A DNA stretch of 64,000 nt, taken from positions 45,013-109,012 of the forward strand of contig NZ_VANI01000008.1 of NCBI RefSeq assembly GCF_005771435.1, written 5' to 3'. Below, one piece after another: positions 18,632-30,294 of the stretch (its first letter is position 1; each line of letters opens with the position of its first letter). A model generated the notes under the pieces. The model was given only the letters and a program-made list of their open reading frames with translations, was not told the origin of the DNA and ran no database searches. This stretch comes from Microbulbifer harenosus (lineage in GTDB: Bacteria; Pseudomonadota; Gammaproteobacteria; Pseudomonadales; Cellvibrionaceae). Both the position numbers and the translations under genes were made by a program.

Positions 18632-19483
18632 ATGAACCCGAAACTGTTTATTTTCCTGCAATACATCACCCCCCAACACCTGCTCTCCAGAGCCGCGGGG
18701 TGGCTCGCCGAAACCCGCATCGGCGGCATCAAAAACCCGTTCACCAAATGGTTCGTGGAAAAATACCAAGTCGACATGAGCGAGGCACAGGAAGAGGACT
18801 ACACCGCCTACACCTGCTTCAACGACTTCTTTACCCGCGCCCTCAAACAAGGCGCCCGTCCCATCGTCGAAGGTGAAAACACCATCGCCGGCTGCGCCGA
18901 CGGCGCCATCAGCCAGCTGGGCGACATCCACAACGGTAGAATCTTCCAGGCCAAAGGTCAGGACTACAGCCTGCTCGAACTCGTCGGCGGCGACCCCGAA
19001 GTGGCCGCACAGTTTACCGGCGGCAAATTCGCCACCATCTACCTGTCACCCAAAGACTACCACCGCGTGCACATGCCGCTCGACGGCGTGCTGCAGCGCA
19101 TGATCTACGTCCCCGGCGAACTCTTCTCGGTGAACACCACCACCGCCGCCAACGTCCCGCGCCTGTTCTCCCGCAACGAACGCCTCGTGTGCATTTTTGA
19201 CACCGCCGCCGGTCCCATGGCCATGGTCCTCGTCGGCGCCATGATCGTCGCCGCCATCGAAACCGTCTGGGCCGGTCAGGTCGCCCCGCTCAAGCGCCAG
19301 ATCCGCACCACCCGCTACGACGAGCAGAAACCCATCGCGCTAAAAAAAGGCGAGGAAATGGGACGTTTCAAACTCGGCTCCACCGTCGTACTGCTGTTCG
19401 GCGCCGACAAGGTGAACTGGCTGGAAGAGCTCACCGCCGAAACCCCAGTGAAAATGGGTGAACATTTCGGCGACCTGATCTGA
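18632..19483 (+). CDS. psd: Phosphatidylserine decarboxylase proenzyme
   Basis: Pyruvoyl-dependent inner-membrane enzyme converting phosphatidylserine to phosphatidylethanolamine. The 283-residue proenzyme has the self-cleavage motif LGST at residues 248-251; cleavage before Ser250 would create the pyruvoyl group on the alpha chain. Other family motifs include YHRVHMPLDGVL and the FFTRALKQGARP segment. ATG 18632 fits the family N-terminus (NPKLFIFLQYITPQHLLSR). The 5' gap contains repeat E, which would lie in its leader if transcription comes from the sulfurtransferase. Confidence 0.97.
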   Translation: MNPKLFIFLQYITPQHLLSRAAGWLAETRIGGIKNPFTKWFVEKYQVDMSEAQEEDYTAYTCFNDFFTRALKQGARPIVEGENTIAGCADGAISQLGDIHNGRIFQAKGQDYSLLELVGGDPEVAAQFTGGKFATIYLSPKDYHRVHMPLDGVLQRMIYVPGELFSVNTTTAANVPRLFSRNERLVCIFDTAAGPMAMVLVGAMIVAAIETVWAGQVAPLKRQIRTTRYDEQKPIALKKGEEMGRFKLGSTVVLLFGADKVNWLEELTAETPVKMGEHFGDLI

Positions 19484-19484
19484 A

Positions 19485-19520
19485 TGCGCCCGGCCCCCGC
19501 ATACCTCGCGGGGGTGCGCA
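19485..19520. terminator. Hairpin between convergent psd and HD-GYP-like gene
   Basis: CCCCCGC (19494-19500) pairs with GCGGGGG (19508-19514), extended by TGCGC/GCGCA (19485-19489 with 19516-19520). There is no T-run on either side. A plausible shared 3'-end hairpin between convergent genes. Confidence 0.45.
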
Positions 19521-19569
19521 CTTCACGCAAAAGCGCAGAAGATCATTGAAGTTTGAGAGTGGATCCGCG

Positions 19570-20952
19570 TTAGCGGCCAGGCAGGAAGCGTGTGATAAAT
19601 GCTGGCAGGCGCTGCTCGTAGAGGTACTGGTCGCGCACCTTGGCCACGTCGATATGCGGATACTGACTGGGGTCGAGATCCTGCGTGATAGTGATCAGCC
19701 CCACTTCCGCCAGGGATTTCTTGCCCTTGTTCACCAGCGCCTGTTTGCGATCGTCGTCCGCGGCCATGTCAAACAGACGCGGTTTATCCAGCAGTTTTTT
19801 GCTGCGGTCCGTCACCAGCATCACCTTGGGTTTCAGGCGGCGCTCGTGGCTCTGCTCAACCACCACCGCCAGCTCGCCAGTGGAGAGTTCCACTTGAGTA
19901 CCGGTGGGATAGAGGCCGATGGACTGGATAAACTCCAGAACCAGCTGCTCCTGAAACGCGCAATCGCGCAACTCGTACAGCTGCGCCACCGCCTTTGACG
20001 GCGGCAGCGGAAACTCCGCTCCGCGGGGATTGGTGGCTTCATCGTAGAACGTGACGATGCCGCACATGCGCGCCAATATCGGGATCTGCCCGCCGCGCAA
20101 GCCACGAGGGTAGCCGCTGCCATCGTACTGCTCTTTATGGGCCTGCACGATGTTGAGAATCTGGTGGTCGATATTTGGATCGCTGGACAGCAGTTTCACG
20201 CTGTAATCCACGAATTTGCGATATTCGAGTTCCGCGCGGGGATGGCGCTTGTCGGCTTTCAGTACGTCGTCCGGCAGGTACAGCTTGCCCACATCCTTCA
20301 GCAGCGTCGCCACGCCCAGCTGCACCAGCTCCTGGCGCCGCAAACCGATGTGGCGGCCAAACACCACCGCCCACACGCTGGCGCGCACCGAGTGGCTATA
20401 GGTGTGCTCGTCCTTCTCGCGCACCCGCGCCAACCAGGAGAATGCATCCGGGCTGCGCAGCACGCTGTCGACCATGAGGCCCACGGTCTGGTTCACCTGA
20501 GTGGTGGGCAGTGGGCGGTCGGTTTTCAGCTGCACCATGACTTCGTGCATACCGCGGATGATGCGGTCGTGCAGCTGCCTGGCCCTGGGGGCCTCGCGGC
20601 GCGCCGGTTCAGGCACTGCGTAAGTGTTGTGGCGTATCTGCACCGGTTTGCAATTGATGGCAACGGGAATACGCCGGTGACCGCCTTTCGCTGCGGGTGT
20701 CTGCGGCCCTGCGTTCTGCTCACCGGCGGTGCGGACGATCTTGCGCAGTTTGACACCCACGTCGCCCACGCTCTTGACCACATCCACATACACATAGCGA
20801 CAGTATTTCTGCAGCTGGCGGATTTCCTCCAGATCGCGGATATAGAAGCCCTGAAGGGCGAAGGGGGTGCGCGTCCACGGGCGATCCAGACGGGACACAA
20901 ACATGCCCCGCTGCAGGTCTTCCACGAATACCTTCGCCTGTTGGATTGCCAC
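19570..20952 (-). CDS. HD-GYP-type c-di-GMP phosphodiesterase-like protein, degenerate catalytic motif
   Basis: The N-terminal ~60 residues (AIQQAKVFVEDLQRGMFVSR...LDRPW..PF..QGF) match the DUF3391 domain that precedes HD-GYP domains. The HD-GYP domain covers about residues 160-400. The E-x-x-x-x-x-H motif (EHTYSHSVR) and DGSGYPRGL are present, but the HD pair reads KD (LLKDVGKLYLPD, about residues 219-220) and the HHE of the GYP motif reads HKE (AHKEQYDGSGYP). Two metal-ligand histidines are therefore lysines, so c-di-GMP hydrolysis may be lost or altered. I choose GTG 20952 as start because homology begins there; an upstream in-frame ATG at 21078 overlaps a terminator hairpin. Monocistronic, downstream of hemE. 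Confidence 0.82.
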   Translation of the reverse strand: MAIQQAKVFVEDLQRGMFVSRLDRPWTRTPFALQGFYIRDLEEIRQLQKYCRYVYVDVVKSVGDVGVKLRKIVRTAGEQNAGPQTPAAKGGHRRIPVAINCKPVQIRHNTYAVPEPARREAPRARQLHDRIIRGMHEVMVQLKTDRPLPTTQVNQTVGLMVDSVLRSPDAFSWLARVREKDEHTYSHSVRASVWAVVFGRHIGLRRQELVQLGVATLLKDVGKLYLPDDVLKADKRHPRAELEYRKFVDYSVKLLSSDPNIDHQILNIVQAHKEQYDGSGYPRGLRGGQIPILARMCGIVTFYDEATNPRGAEFPLPPSKAVAQLYELRDCAFQEQLVLEFIQSIGLYPTGTQVELSTGELAVVVEQSHERRLKPKVMLVTDRSKKLLDKPRLFDMAADDDRKQALVNKGKKSLAEVGLITITQDLDPSQYPHIDVAKVRDQYLYEQRLPAFITRFLPGR

Positions 20953-21039
20953 TGATTTGCTGCCGCGCGTTTTTGTTCTGAGTATTCTTCTCGACGGTCT
21001 CGGGCAACCGCCGGATATCGGCGCACCCGCACACAAAGA

Positions 21040-21066
21040 CCCCGCACCGGTCAAACCGGAGCGGGG
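21040..21066 (-). terminator. Terminator after hemE
   Basis: CCCCGC-a-CCGGT / caa / ACCGG-a-GCGGGG forms an 11-bp hairpin with one A-A mismatch, followed on the minus strand by TCTTTG. It lies about 100 bp past the hemE stop, upstream of the HD-GYP-like gene. Confidence 0.6.
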
Positions 21067-21085
21067 CGGAATTGTCACACAAGTC

Positions 21086-21143
21086 TACTCGCTGGTTGAC
21101 AATTGATTTGTGACAACAATCACGGAAAATCCGTCAGCGAGTA
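21086..21143. repeat. 9-bp inverted repeat around a 40-nt insert
   Basis: TACTCGCTG (21086-21094) is repeated inverted at 21135-21143. The enclosed sequence contains a small ACGG/CCGT hairpin and TTGTGACAA. It lies between hemE and the HD-GYP-like gene, and could be a hemE 3' structure or a regulatory site; I cannot tell which. Confidence 0.35.
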
Positions 21144-21167
21144 CTAACAAACCCGTTTCCTTTCCCG

Positions 21168-22247
21168 TTACCGGTGATATTGCGGCGAGAGTTCTGCCAC
21201 CGCCTCAAACATGGCGCCGGCATGGGCGGGATCTACCTGCGGCGTGACGCCGTGTCCGAGATTGAAAATATGCCCACTGCCGCGGCCAAAATCTTCCAGC
21301 AGCCGCGCCACTTCCTCGCGGATGCGCGCGGGGTTCGCGAGCAGGATCGCCGGGTCCAGATTGCCCTGCAGGGCCACACGGTCGCCAACCCGGGCGCGGG
21401 CGCGGGCGATATCCGTCGTCCAGTCGAGGCCCAGGGCGTCGGCACCGGCGTCGGCCATCAATTCCAGCCACTGGCCACCACCCTTGGTGAACAGAATCGC
21501 CGGCACCCGGCGCCCGTCGTGTTCCCTGATCAAGCCCTGCAGAATGCGGGCCATATATTGCAGGGAGAATTCCTGGTAGGCCCGATGGCTGAGCGCGCCT
21601 CCCCAGGTGTCGAAAATCTGCACCGCCTGGGCACCGGCGCGAATCTGGGCATTGAGGTAGTCGATCACCGAGTCCGCCAGCACCGTGAGCAGCTGATGCA
21701 GATCTTCAGGACGGTTGTAGAGCATCTCCTTGATACGCGCGAAATCCCGGCTGGAACCACCCTCCACCATATAGGTGGCAAGTGTCCACGGGCTGCCGGA
21801 GAAACCAATCAGCGGCACCCGGCCATTCAGCTCGCGGCGAATGGTGGTGACCGCGTTGGTAACGTAGTCCAGATCCCGCGCGGTGTTGACCACTTCCAGC
21901 GCGGCAATATCCGCACTGGTGCGTACAGGCTTGCGGAATTTCGGGCCCTCGCCTTCCTCAAAATAAAGGCCGAGCCCCATGGCGTCAGGGATGGTGAGGA
22001 TGTCGGAAAACAGGATCGCCGCATCCAGTGGATAGCGCTCCAGTGGCTGCAGGGTCACCTCGCAGGCCAGTTCGGTGTTGCGGCACAGATCCATAAAGGT
22101 GCCTGCCTTGGCGCGGGTCGCGCGGTACTCTGGCAGGTAGCGTCCGGCCTGGCGCATCATCCACATCGGTGTGCGGTCAACAGGCTGGCGCAGCAGAGCG
22201 CGCAGGAAACGATCGTTCTGGAGCGGAGCAAACTGGTTCTCGGGCAT
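21168..22247 (-). CDS. hemE: Uroporphyrinogen decarboxylase
   Basis: Decarboxylates the four acetates of uroporphyrinogen III to give coproporphyrinogen III in haem synthesis. The start is set at ATG 22247 ([20 protein letters not shown]), which fits the family N-terminus; two earlier in-frame ATGs (22403, 22277) would add a non-homologous leader over the promoter. The 359-residue protein has the signature [18 protein letters not shown], the second signature region [17 protein letters not shown], and the active-site FSDIL aspartate. Divergent from the antiporter gene; terminator at 21040-21066. Confidence 0.97.
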   Translation of the reverse strand: MPENQFAPLQNDRFLRALLRQPVDRTPMWMMRQAGRYLPEYRATRAKAGTFMDLCRNTELACEVTLQPLERYPLDAAILFSDILTIPDAMGLGLYFEEGEGPKFRKPVRTSADIAALEVVNTARDLDYVTNAVTTIRRELNGRVPLIGFSGSPWTLATYMVEGGSSRDFARIKEMLYNRPEDLHQLLTVLADSVIDYLNAQIRAGAQAVQIFDTWGGALSHRAYQEFSLQYMARILQGLIREHDGRRVPAILFTKGGGQWLELMADAGADALGLDWTTDIARARARVGDRVALQGNLDPAILLANPARIREEVARLLEDFGRGSGHIFNLGHGVTPQVDPAHAGAMFEAVAELSPQYHR

Positions 22248-22557
22248 GGGTATCTCGCTGGACGGCTCGGTGCACATCAGGATAGACCCCGGTATGTGCA
22301 ACAGGCATAAAGAGCCACTGGCTAAAAGGCGGCCATTGTAGCCGGGAGCGGAGCGGGAAAACAAAACTCTTGCGGATACAGATTTCCCAAACGTCACGTA
22401 CAATAACGCGCCCCAAGGCTCCCACCCTGGCGCAACTCGCGTTACCCGAACACCGTTCGCCCGCCCGCTGCTCTGACAGCAAGACGCCCCACGTTCAGTG
22501 GCTGGCGCCGGTCGCGGCTGCCGGATTCTTTTTCTTATTTGAACAATGAGCGATTGA
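22248..22557. other. Divergent promoter region hemE / antiporter (310 bp, no gene)
   Basis: No coding signal or RNA gene seen. It carries a candidate hemE promoter at 22335-22364 (minus). On the plus strand TACAAT at 22399-22404 could be a -10 for the antiporter, but I find no convincing -35 at the right distance. Confidence 0.5.
22335..22364 (-). promoter_or_regulatory. Candidate sigma-70 promoter of hemE
   Basis: On the minus strand TTGTTT (22364-22359) and TACAAT (22340-22335) are 18 bp apart, about 85 bp before the hemE ATG. The -35 is weak (TTG only), so this is a modest prediction. Confidence 0.4.
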
Positions 22558-23919
22558 ATGGAAACTTATGGCGCACTCAGCCTGATTCCCACCGTAGCCG
22601 TGGTTGCCACTGCGGTGATCACCAAGCGCCCGGTGGCGGCCCTGATTACCGGTGTTATCCTCGCACTGATAATGCTCGACCCGAGCGATATCATGACCCC
22701 GCTCACCGAAACCGCCCTGGCGGTGATGGCCGATGAGACCATTGGCTGGGTCATTCTTGTATGCGGCCTGTTCGGCTGCCTGATCGCACTGCTGATCCGC
22801 TCGGGTGCGGCCAATGCCTTCGCCGAGGTGCTGGCGAAACGGGCCAACACCCGCAACCGCGCACTGCTCAGCACCTGGTTCCTGGGCCTGGTGATCTTTA
22901 TCGACGATTACCTGAATGCGCTGGCGGTTGGCGCGTCGATGAAGAAGGTCACCGACAAATTCAAGGTTTCCCGGCAGATGCTGGCGTATGTCGCCGACTC
23001 CACCGCCGCGCCGGTGTGTTTCCTGATCCCGATTTCCACCTGGGCCGTGTTCTTCTCCGGCATCCTGGAATCCGCCGATATCGCCGGACAGGGTGAGGGC
23101 CTCAGCATGTACATCAGCGCCATCCCGTTCATGCTCTACTCGTGGCTGGCGCTGATACTGGTACCGCTGGTGGCCACCGGCCGCATTCCGCTGATCGGCC
23201 CGATGAAGCGGGCCGAGGCGCGCACCGCCGCGGGCGATCCGGATATTTCCGCCGACGAGCTGCCGGCACACGCGGCCGGCCCGGCACCGGTGGGGCCGCG
23301 ACACCACGCCTGGAATTTCATCATTCCGATTGTGAGCCTGCTGTTTTTCAGCTGGTATTACGACATCGACGTGCTGAAGGGTGTGATCATCGCGCTCGCC
23401 ATCACCATTCCGCTGTTCGGGCTGCAGAAAGTGATCGGCTGGAACGAGATGCTTGATACGATGATGGACGGCTTCAAGCTGATGATTCCGGCGCTCTCCA
23501 TCATTGTTGCTGCCTTCATGTTCAAGTCGGTGAACGACAGCCTGGGCATGCCGCAGTATGTGATCGAATCCCTGAAACCGCTGATGACCGCGCAGTGGTT
23601 GCCGCTGGTGGCGTTCCTGTCGATGTCGCTGATTTCCTTTGCGACCGGCTCCTCCTGGGGCATTTTCACCATCACCATACCCATCATCATTCCGCTCGCC
23701 CAGGCCGTGGGTTGCCCGCTGCCGCTGGCGCTCGGCGCACTGCTCTCCGCCAGCGCCTTCGGCAGCCACGCCTGCTTCTACGGCGACGCCACGGTGCTGG
23801 CGGCCCAGGGCAGCGGCTGTACCGTGATGAGCCACGCACTAACCCAGCTGCCCTACGCCATCATGGCGGCGCTGATTGCCAGTGTGGGCTTTGTGGTGCT
23901 GGGTTACACGGTGGTGTGA
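22558..23919 (+). CDS. NhaC-type Na+/H+ antiporter family protein
   Basis: A 453-residue polytopic inner-membrane protein with about ten to twelve hydrophobic segments. Features of the NhaC/Na+-H+ antiporter family include the [22 protein letters not shown] segment (read as two halves: [12 protein letters not shown] and SMKKVTD), [18 protein letters not shown], and the C-terminal [19 protein letters not shown] and [19 protein letters not shown]. Substrate is not provable; some relatives exchange malate/lactate or amino acids. It stands alone between divergent hemE and convergent gltD and ends at a strong bidirectional terminator. Such transporters are common in marine bacteria for sodium homeostasis. 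Confidence 0.88.
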   Translation: METYGALSLIPTVAVVATAVITKRPVAALITGVILALIMLDPSDIMTPLTETALAVMADETIGWVILVCGLFGCLIALLIRSGAANAFAEVLAKRANTRNRALLSTWFLGLVIFIDDYLNALAVGASMKKVTDKFKVSRQMLAYVADSTAAPVCFLIPISTWAVFFSGILESADIAGQGEGLSMYISAIPFMLYSWLALILVPLVATGRIPLIGPMKRAEARTAAGDPDISADELPAHAAGPAPVGPRHHAWNFIIPIVSLLFFSWYYDIDVLKGVIIALAITIPLFGLQKVIGWNEMLDTMMDGFKLMIPALSIIVAAFMFKSVNDSLGMPQYVIESLKPLMTAQWLPLVAFLSMSLISFATGSSWGIFTITIPIIIPLAQAVGCPLPLALGALLSASAFGSHACFYGDATVLAAQGSGCTVMSHALTQLPYAIMAALIASVGFVVLGYTVV

Positions 23920-23940
23920 ACCATCCACTTTCCGCACAAA

Positions 23941-23974
23941 TGAAAAGGGGCGCTTGCGCGCCCCTTTTCATTTT
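23941..23974. terminator. Bidirectional terminator between antiporter gene and gltD
   Basis: A perfect 13-bp stem (TGAAAAGGGGCGC at 23941-23953 with its complement at 23958-23970) and a TTGC loop, followed by TTTT on the plus strand. It serves both convergent genes. Confidence 0.88.
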
Positions 23975-23997
23975 GGTTGCCGGCCAAATTCCAGCAA

Positions 23998-25431
<1,434 letters not shown>

Positions 25432-28400
25432 TTATTCGCCGCGCTTGCGTACATCGGACAGCAGTCCGGCGAGGCTGGCCGCCTTCGGCTTCACCAGCCA
25501 GAACTTGTTGAGGTAGTCGTCGAGGTTATCCAGCAGTTCCTGGCCCCAGGCGCTGCCGGTCTCGGCGACAAACTCTTCGATCACTTCGCGCAGATGGCTC
25601 TGGTACTCCTCCAGTGCCTCGCTGCTGATGCGCCTGAGCTCAATCAGCTCGTGGTTGCACTTGTCGAAGAAGTCGCGATCCATATCCAGCACGTAAGCGA
25701 AGCCACCGGTCATACCGGCGCCAAAGTTGACGCCGGTCTTGCCCAACACGGCAATCATGCCGCCGGTCATATATTCGCAGCAGTGATCGCCCGCACCTTC
25801 CACCACCGCAAAGGCGCCGGAGTTCCGCACGCCGAAGCGCTCGCCGGCACAGCCGGAGGCGAACAGTTTGCCGCCGGTGGCGCCGTACAGGCAGGTGTTG
25901 CCGATGATGCTGGTTTCCTGCGAGGCAAAGCTGCTGTTCCGCGGCGGACGGATTACCAGCTTGCCGCCGGCCATACCTTTGCCCACGTAGTCGTTGGCGT
26001 CGCCTTCCAGGTACATCTCCAGGCCGCCGGCGTTCCACACACCGAAGGACTGGCCGGCAACGCCGGTCAGGTTCAGTTTGAGCGGTGCGTCCACCATGCC
26101 CTGGTTGCCGTGGCGCTTGGCGATCTCACCGGACAGACGCGCACCGATGGAGCGGTCGCAGTTGGTCAGTTTGAAGCTGAACTCGCCACCACTCAGGGCT
26201 TCGATTGCCGGCAGGGTTTCCTGCACCATGCGCTCGGCGAGCAGGCCCTTGTCCCAGGGCTCGTTCTTCGGTTGCTGGCAGGTCTGCGGCTTGCTGTCGA
26301 GCAGTGCATCGGTGTGCAGCAGCGGCGACAGGTCGAGGGTCTTCTGTTTGGCGGTCTGGCCCTCAAGGGTTTCCAGCAGGTCCACACGGCCCACCAGTTC
26401 CTCGATGGAGCGCACGCCGAGGCTCGCCATCCACTCGCGGGTCTCCTCGGCCACGAACTTGAAGAAGTTCATCGCCATTTCCACGGTGCCGATGTAGTGC
26501 TCGTCGCGCAGGTCCTTGTTCTGGGTGGCCACGCCGGTGGCGCAGTTGTTCAGGTGGCAGATGCGCAGGTATTTACACCCCAGCGCCACCATCGGCGCGG
26601 TGCCGAAGCCGAAGCTCTCGGCGCCGAGGATCGCCGCTTTGACCACGTCGAGGCCGCTCTTCAGGCCGCCGTCGGTCTGCACCCGCACCTTGCCGCGCAG
26701 GTCGTTGGCGCGCAGGGTCTGGTGGGTTTCCGCCAGCCCCAGCTCCCACGGCGAACCGGCGTAGCGGATCGAAGTGATCGGGCTCGCGGCGGTGCCGCCG
26801 TCGTAACCGGAGATGGTGATCAGGTCCGCGTAGGCCTTGGCCACGCCGGCGGCGATGGTGCCGACGCCGGGGCGCGAAACCAGCTTCACCGATACCAGCG
26901 CGTCCGGGTTGACCTGCTTCAGGTCGTAGATCAGCTGCGCCAGATCCTCGATCGAATAGATATCGTGGTGCGGTGGCGGGGAAATCAGGGTCACGCCGGG
27001 CACCGAGTAGCGCAGGCGCGCGATCAGTTCGTTGACCTTGCCGCCGGGCAGCTGGCCGCCCTCGCCGGGCTTGGCGCCCTGAGCGACCTTAATCTGCAGC
27101 ACTTCCGCGTTCACCAGATAGTGCGGGGTGACGCCGAAGCGGCCGGAGGCGATCTGCTTGATCTTCGACACCTTATCGGTGCCGAAGCGCGCCGGGTCCT
27201 CACCGCCCTCACCGCTGTTGGAGCGGCCGCCGAGGCGGTTCATGGCCTGGGCCAGGGACTCGTGGGCTTCCGGCGACAGCGCACCGAGGGACATGGCGGC
27301 GCTGTCGAAGCGGCGCAGGATGCTTTCCGCCGGTTCCACTTCACTCAGCGGAATCGGCTGCACGTCTTTTTTCAGCCCCAGCAGATCGCGCAGGGTGGCG
27401 ACAGGACGCTGGTTTACCAGCGCCGCGTAGTCGCGCCAGGTGCTGTAGTCGCCGGAGCGCACCGCTTCCTGCAGGGTTTTGACCACATCCGGGTTGAACG
27501 CGTGATATTCCTCGCCGTAGACAAACTTGTGCAGACCGCCGGCGGATACCTTCTTGCGCGGCTTCCACGCCAGCTCGGCGCGCGCGCGCATGTCGTCTTC
27601 CAACTCCGCGAAACCAGCGCCCAGCACACGCGCTGGTGCTTCCGGGAAGCACAGATCGATAACGTCCTGGGACAGCCCCACCAGCTCGAACAGCAGCGCG
27701 CCGCGGTAAGAGGCTACGGCCGAAATACCCATCTTCGACAGGATTTTCAGCAGACCCTTGATGATGCCGTTGCGGTAGTTCTTCTGCGCGGTGGCAGCGT
27801 CCAGCAACAGTTCACCGGTTTCAATCAGGTGGTTGATGATGCTGTAGGAGAAGTACGGGTGCACCGCAGTGGCGCCAACGCCGATCAGGCACGCCAGTTG
27901 ATGCGAGTCGCGCGCGGTGGCCGTGTCCACCACCACGTTGGAGTCGCAGCGCAGGCCGTTGTGCACCAGGTGGTGGTGTACCGCACCGGTGGCAAGCAGC
28001 GCATCGATGGGCAGTTTGCCCTCTTCGATATTGCGATCCGACAGCACCACGATCACGGTGCCCTCGTTGCGCACCGAGTCGGCGGCGTCCTGGCACAGTT
28101 TCTCGATGGCGCCCTTCAGGTCCAACTGTGCGGGATCGTAGTTCAGGTCGAATACCTTCGCCTTGAACTCCTCGCGGCCGAGGTCCAGTAGCGCGGTGTA
28201 CTTCATGTGCGACAGTACCGGCGACGACAGGATTACGCGGTCGGCGTGCTCGGGGGTTTCCTCAAACACGGATTTCTCACGGCCCAGGCAGGTTTCCAGG
28301 GACATGACGATGGTTTCCCGCAGCGGGTCGATGGGCGGGTTGGTGACCTGCGCGAACTGCTGGCGGAAGAAGTCGTACAGACAGCGGTTGCCCTGCGACA

Positions 28401-29883
28401 GCACCGCCATCGGGGTGTCGTCGCCCATGGAGCCCACGGCTTCCTGACCGGATTCCGCCAGCGGGCGGATCACCTGGTCGCGCTCCTCAAGAGAGGAGCT
28501 GAACAGCTTCTGGTAGACCTTGAACTGCTCGAACGAGAAATTGTTGTCCACCGGCGCGGTGACCAGAGTGGAGCGGATACGACGCGCTTTGGCCTTCAGC
28601 CACTGCTTGTAGGGATGCGCTTTTTTCAGCTCGCCATCCACTTCGGCGGTGTGGCGCAGTTTGCCTTCGAGCGTATCCACCGACAGGATCTGGCCCGGGC
28701 CGAGACGGCCCTTGGCCACTACGTCGGCGGGATCGTATTGATAGGTACCCACCTCGGACGCAACAGTGATGAAGTCGTCCTTGGTGATCACCCAGCGGGA
28801 CGGGCGCAGGCCGTTTCGGTCCAGGGTGCACACGGCGTAGCGACCGTCGGTCAGTACCAGGCCGGCGGGGCCGTCCCAGGGTTCCATGTGCATGGAGTTG
28901 TATTCGTAGAAGGCGCGCAGCTCGGAATCCATGGTGTCCACGTTCTGCCATGCCGGCGGGACCAGCATGCGGATGGCGCGGTGCATGTCGATGCCGCCCG
29001 CCATCAACAGCTCGAGCATGTTGTCGAGACTGGAGGAGTCGGAGCCTGTGCGGTTGACCAGCGGCGCCAGCTCATTCAGCTCCGGCAGCAACTCGGTGTT
29101 GAACTTGGGCGTGCGCGCCACGGACCAGTTGCGGTTGCCGGTAACGGTGTTGATCTCGCCGTTGTGCGCGAGCATGCGGAACGGCTGCGCCAGCGGCCAG
29201 CGCGGCATGGTATTAGTGGAGAAGCGCTGGTGGAACACACAGATGGCGGTCTCAAGGCGCGGGTCTGCCAGATCCGGGAAGAACGCCGGCAGATCCGCCG
29301 GCATCATCAGGCCCTTGTAGGAAACCACCCCGGTGGAGAGGCTGGCGATGTAGGTATCGTCCCCCAGTTGCTGTTCCGCCTTGCGCCGGACCACGAACAG
29401 GCGCGCGGCAAACTTCTGGTCTCCCAGCGGCTGTTCGGCGTCGTTGATCAGCAGATGCTCGAAGCGCGGCAGCGACTCGCGCGCAATCGGGCCGAGGCAG
29501 TCGGCATTGGTGGGCACCGGACGCCAGCCAGCCACGTTCAGGCCCTGCGCTTCCACTTCGCGCTCGAGAATAGCGCGCGCGGCAGCCGCTTTGGCATCGT
29601 CCAGCGGCAGCATGATGGCGCCGACGGCATAATTTTCACTCAGCTCGCCACCAAACGCCTCTTTGGCCACGGCGCGCAGGAATGCGTCCGGCTTCTGCAG
29701 CAGCAGGCCACAGCCATCCCCGGTTTTGCCATCGGCGGCAATACCGCCGCGGTGAGTCATGCAGGTCAGCGATTCAATCGCTGTCTGCAACAACTTGTGG
29801 CTGGTTTCGCCCTTCAGGTGGGCAATCAGTCCAAAGCCACAGTTATCTTTGAACTCATCCAATCGATACAGACCGCTACCCAT
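25432..29883 (-). CDS. gltB: Glutamate synthase [NADPH] large (alpha) subunit
   Basis: Converts glutamine plus 2-oxoglutarate to two glutamates. The start is ATG 29883 ([19 protein letters not shown]) with GAGGAATTCT upstream; the reading frame extends 93 nt earlier without homology. A short propeptide precedes the expected catalytic Cys15 (Cys1 of the mature class II amidotransferase). Then come the central domain and the FMN-binding synthase domain ([32 protein letters not shown]). The 3Fe-4S cysteines are in [16 protein letters not shown], and the C-terminal beta-helix carries repeated G-x-x-G-x-x-x-G ([13 protein letters not shown]). 1483 residues, normal length. A ~270-nt leader with a candidate attenuator precedes it. 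Confidence 0.97.
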   Translation of the reverse strand: MGSGLYRLDEFKDNCGFGLIAHLKGETSHKLLQTAIESLTCMTHRGGIAADGKTGDGCGLLLQKPDAFLRAVAKEAFGGELSENYAVGAIMLPLDDAKAAAARAILEREVEAQGLNVAGWRPVPTNADCLGPIARESLPRFEHLLINDAEQPLGDQKFAARLFVVRRKAEQQLGDDTYIASLSTGVVSYKGLMMPADLPAFFPDLADPRLETAICVFHQRFSTNTMPRWPLAQPFRMLAHNGEINTVTGNRNWSVARTPKFNTELLPELNELAPLVNRTGSDSSSLDNMLELLMAGGIDMHRAIRMLVPPAWQNVDTMDSELRAFYEYNSMHMEPWDGPAGLVLTDGRYAVCTLDRNGLRPSRWVITKDDFITVASEVGTYQYDPADVVAKGRLGPGQILSVDTLEGKLRHTAEVDGELKKAHPYKQWLKAKARRIRSTLVTAPVDNNFSFEQFKVYQKLFSSSLEERDQVIRPLAESGQEAVGSMGDDTPMAVLSQGNRCLYDFFRQQFAQVTNPPIDPLRETIVMSLETCLGREKSVFEETPEHADRVILSSPVLSHMKYTALLDLGREEFKAKVFDLNYDPAQLDLKGAIEKLCQDAADSVRNEGTVIVVLSDRNIEEGKLPIDALLATGAVHHHLVHNGLRCDSNVVVDTATARDSHQLACLIGVGATAVHPYFSYSIINHLIETGELLLDAATAQKNYRNGIIKGLLKILSKMGISAVASYRGALLFELVGLSQDVIDLCFPEAPARVLGAGFAELEDDMRARAELAWKPRKKVSAGGLHKFVYGEEYHAFNPDVVKTLQEAVRSGDYSTWRDYAALVNQRPVATLRDLLGLKKDVQPIPLSEVEPAESILRRFDSAAMSLGALSPEAHESLAQAMNRLGGRSNSGEGGEDPARFGTDKVSKIKQIASGRFGVTPHYLVNAEVLQIKVAQGAKPGEGGQLPGGKVNELIARLRYSVPGVTLISPPPHHDIYSIEDLAQLIYDLKQVNPDALVSVKLVSRPGVGTIAAGVAKAYADLITISGYDGGTAASPITSIRYAGSPWELGLAETHQTLRANDLRGKVRVQTDGGLKSGLDVVKAAILGAESFGFGTAPMVALGCKYLRICHLNNCATGVATQNKDLRDEHYIGTVEMAMNFFKFVAEETREWMASLGVRSIEELVGRVDLLETLEGQTAKQKTLDLSPLLHTDALLDSKPQTCQQPKNEPWDKGLLAERMVQETLPAIEALSGGEFSFKLTNCDRSIGARLSGEIAKRHGNQGMVDAPLKLNLTGVAGQSFGVWNAGGLEMYLEGDANDYVGKGMAGGKLVIRPPRNSSFASQETSIIGNTCLYGATGGKLFASGCAGERFGVRNSGAFAVVEGAGDHCCEYMTGGMIAVLGKTGVNFGAGMTGGFAYVLDMDRDFFDKCNHELIELRRISSEALEEYQSHLREVIEEFVAETGSAWGQELLDNLDDYLNKFWLVKPKAASLAGLLSDVRKRGE

Positions 29884-30054
29884 AGAATTCCTCAAAGTGT
29901 TATCGCTACCCGTTACGCCCTGACGGTACGCCAATTCAGGCCATCCATCAGATCGCAGCACTCTCGCCAGGCTCAAGGGCTGCCTCGGGGGTATATTTAT
30001 CTACTTTCGAGCCGAAGGTGCCGCAGATTCCACTGAGTTTTCGGACCCCCAGTG

Positions 30055-30080
30055 ACAAAAAAAGCCCGCGTGAGGGGCTT
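30055..30080 (-). terminator. Terminator downstream of aroB / possible gltB leader attenuator
   Basis: On the minus strand AAGCCC (30080-30075), a 7-nt loop and GGGCTT (30067-30062) are followed by seven T residues (to about 30057). A palindromic hairpin CTCGCT-GAC-AGCGAG (30089-30103) lies just upstream. The terminator is 215 nt past the aroB stop but also lies downstream of the candidate gltB promoter at 30158-30186, so it could act as a leader attenuator. Confidence 0.75.
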
Positions 30081-30157
30081 GGGTGTTACTCGCTGACAGC
30101 GAGCCTCGGCTTGTTGTTATCGGCTCATTTCCCCGGCTTTTACCGAGGGGGCGCGCA

Positions 30158-30186
30158 ATATTACAAGCGCCCCCCTGCAATTGCAA
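30158..30186 (-). promoter_or_regulatory. Candidate sigma-70 promoter of gltBD
   Basis: On the minus strand TTGCAA (30186-30181) and TAATAT (30163-30158) are exactly 17 bp apart. A GC-rich inverted repeat (GGGGGCGC 30147-30154 with GCGCCCCC 30167-30174) overlaps the -10 and spacer and could be an operator or a start-site hairpin. The predicted leader is about 270 nt. Confidence 0.55.
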
Positions 30187-30294
30187 GATTCGCCAGTTTT
30201 TTTCGCTGTTGTCGCGCCTTTTAACCGATTTATCTTCTTTGAAACATCTTTACCGTCAAAGAATCCTCAGTCTACTAAAAAAACTGCCGATTCA

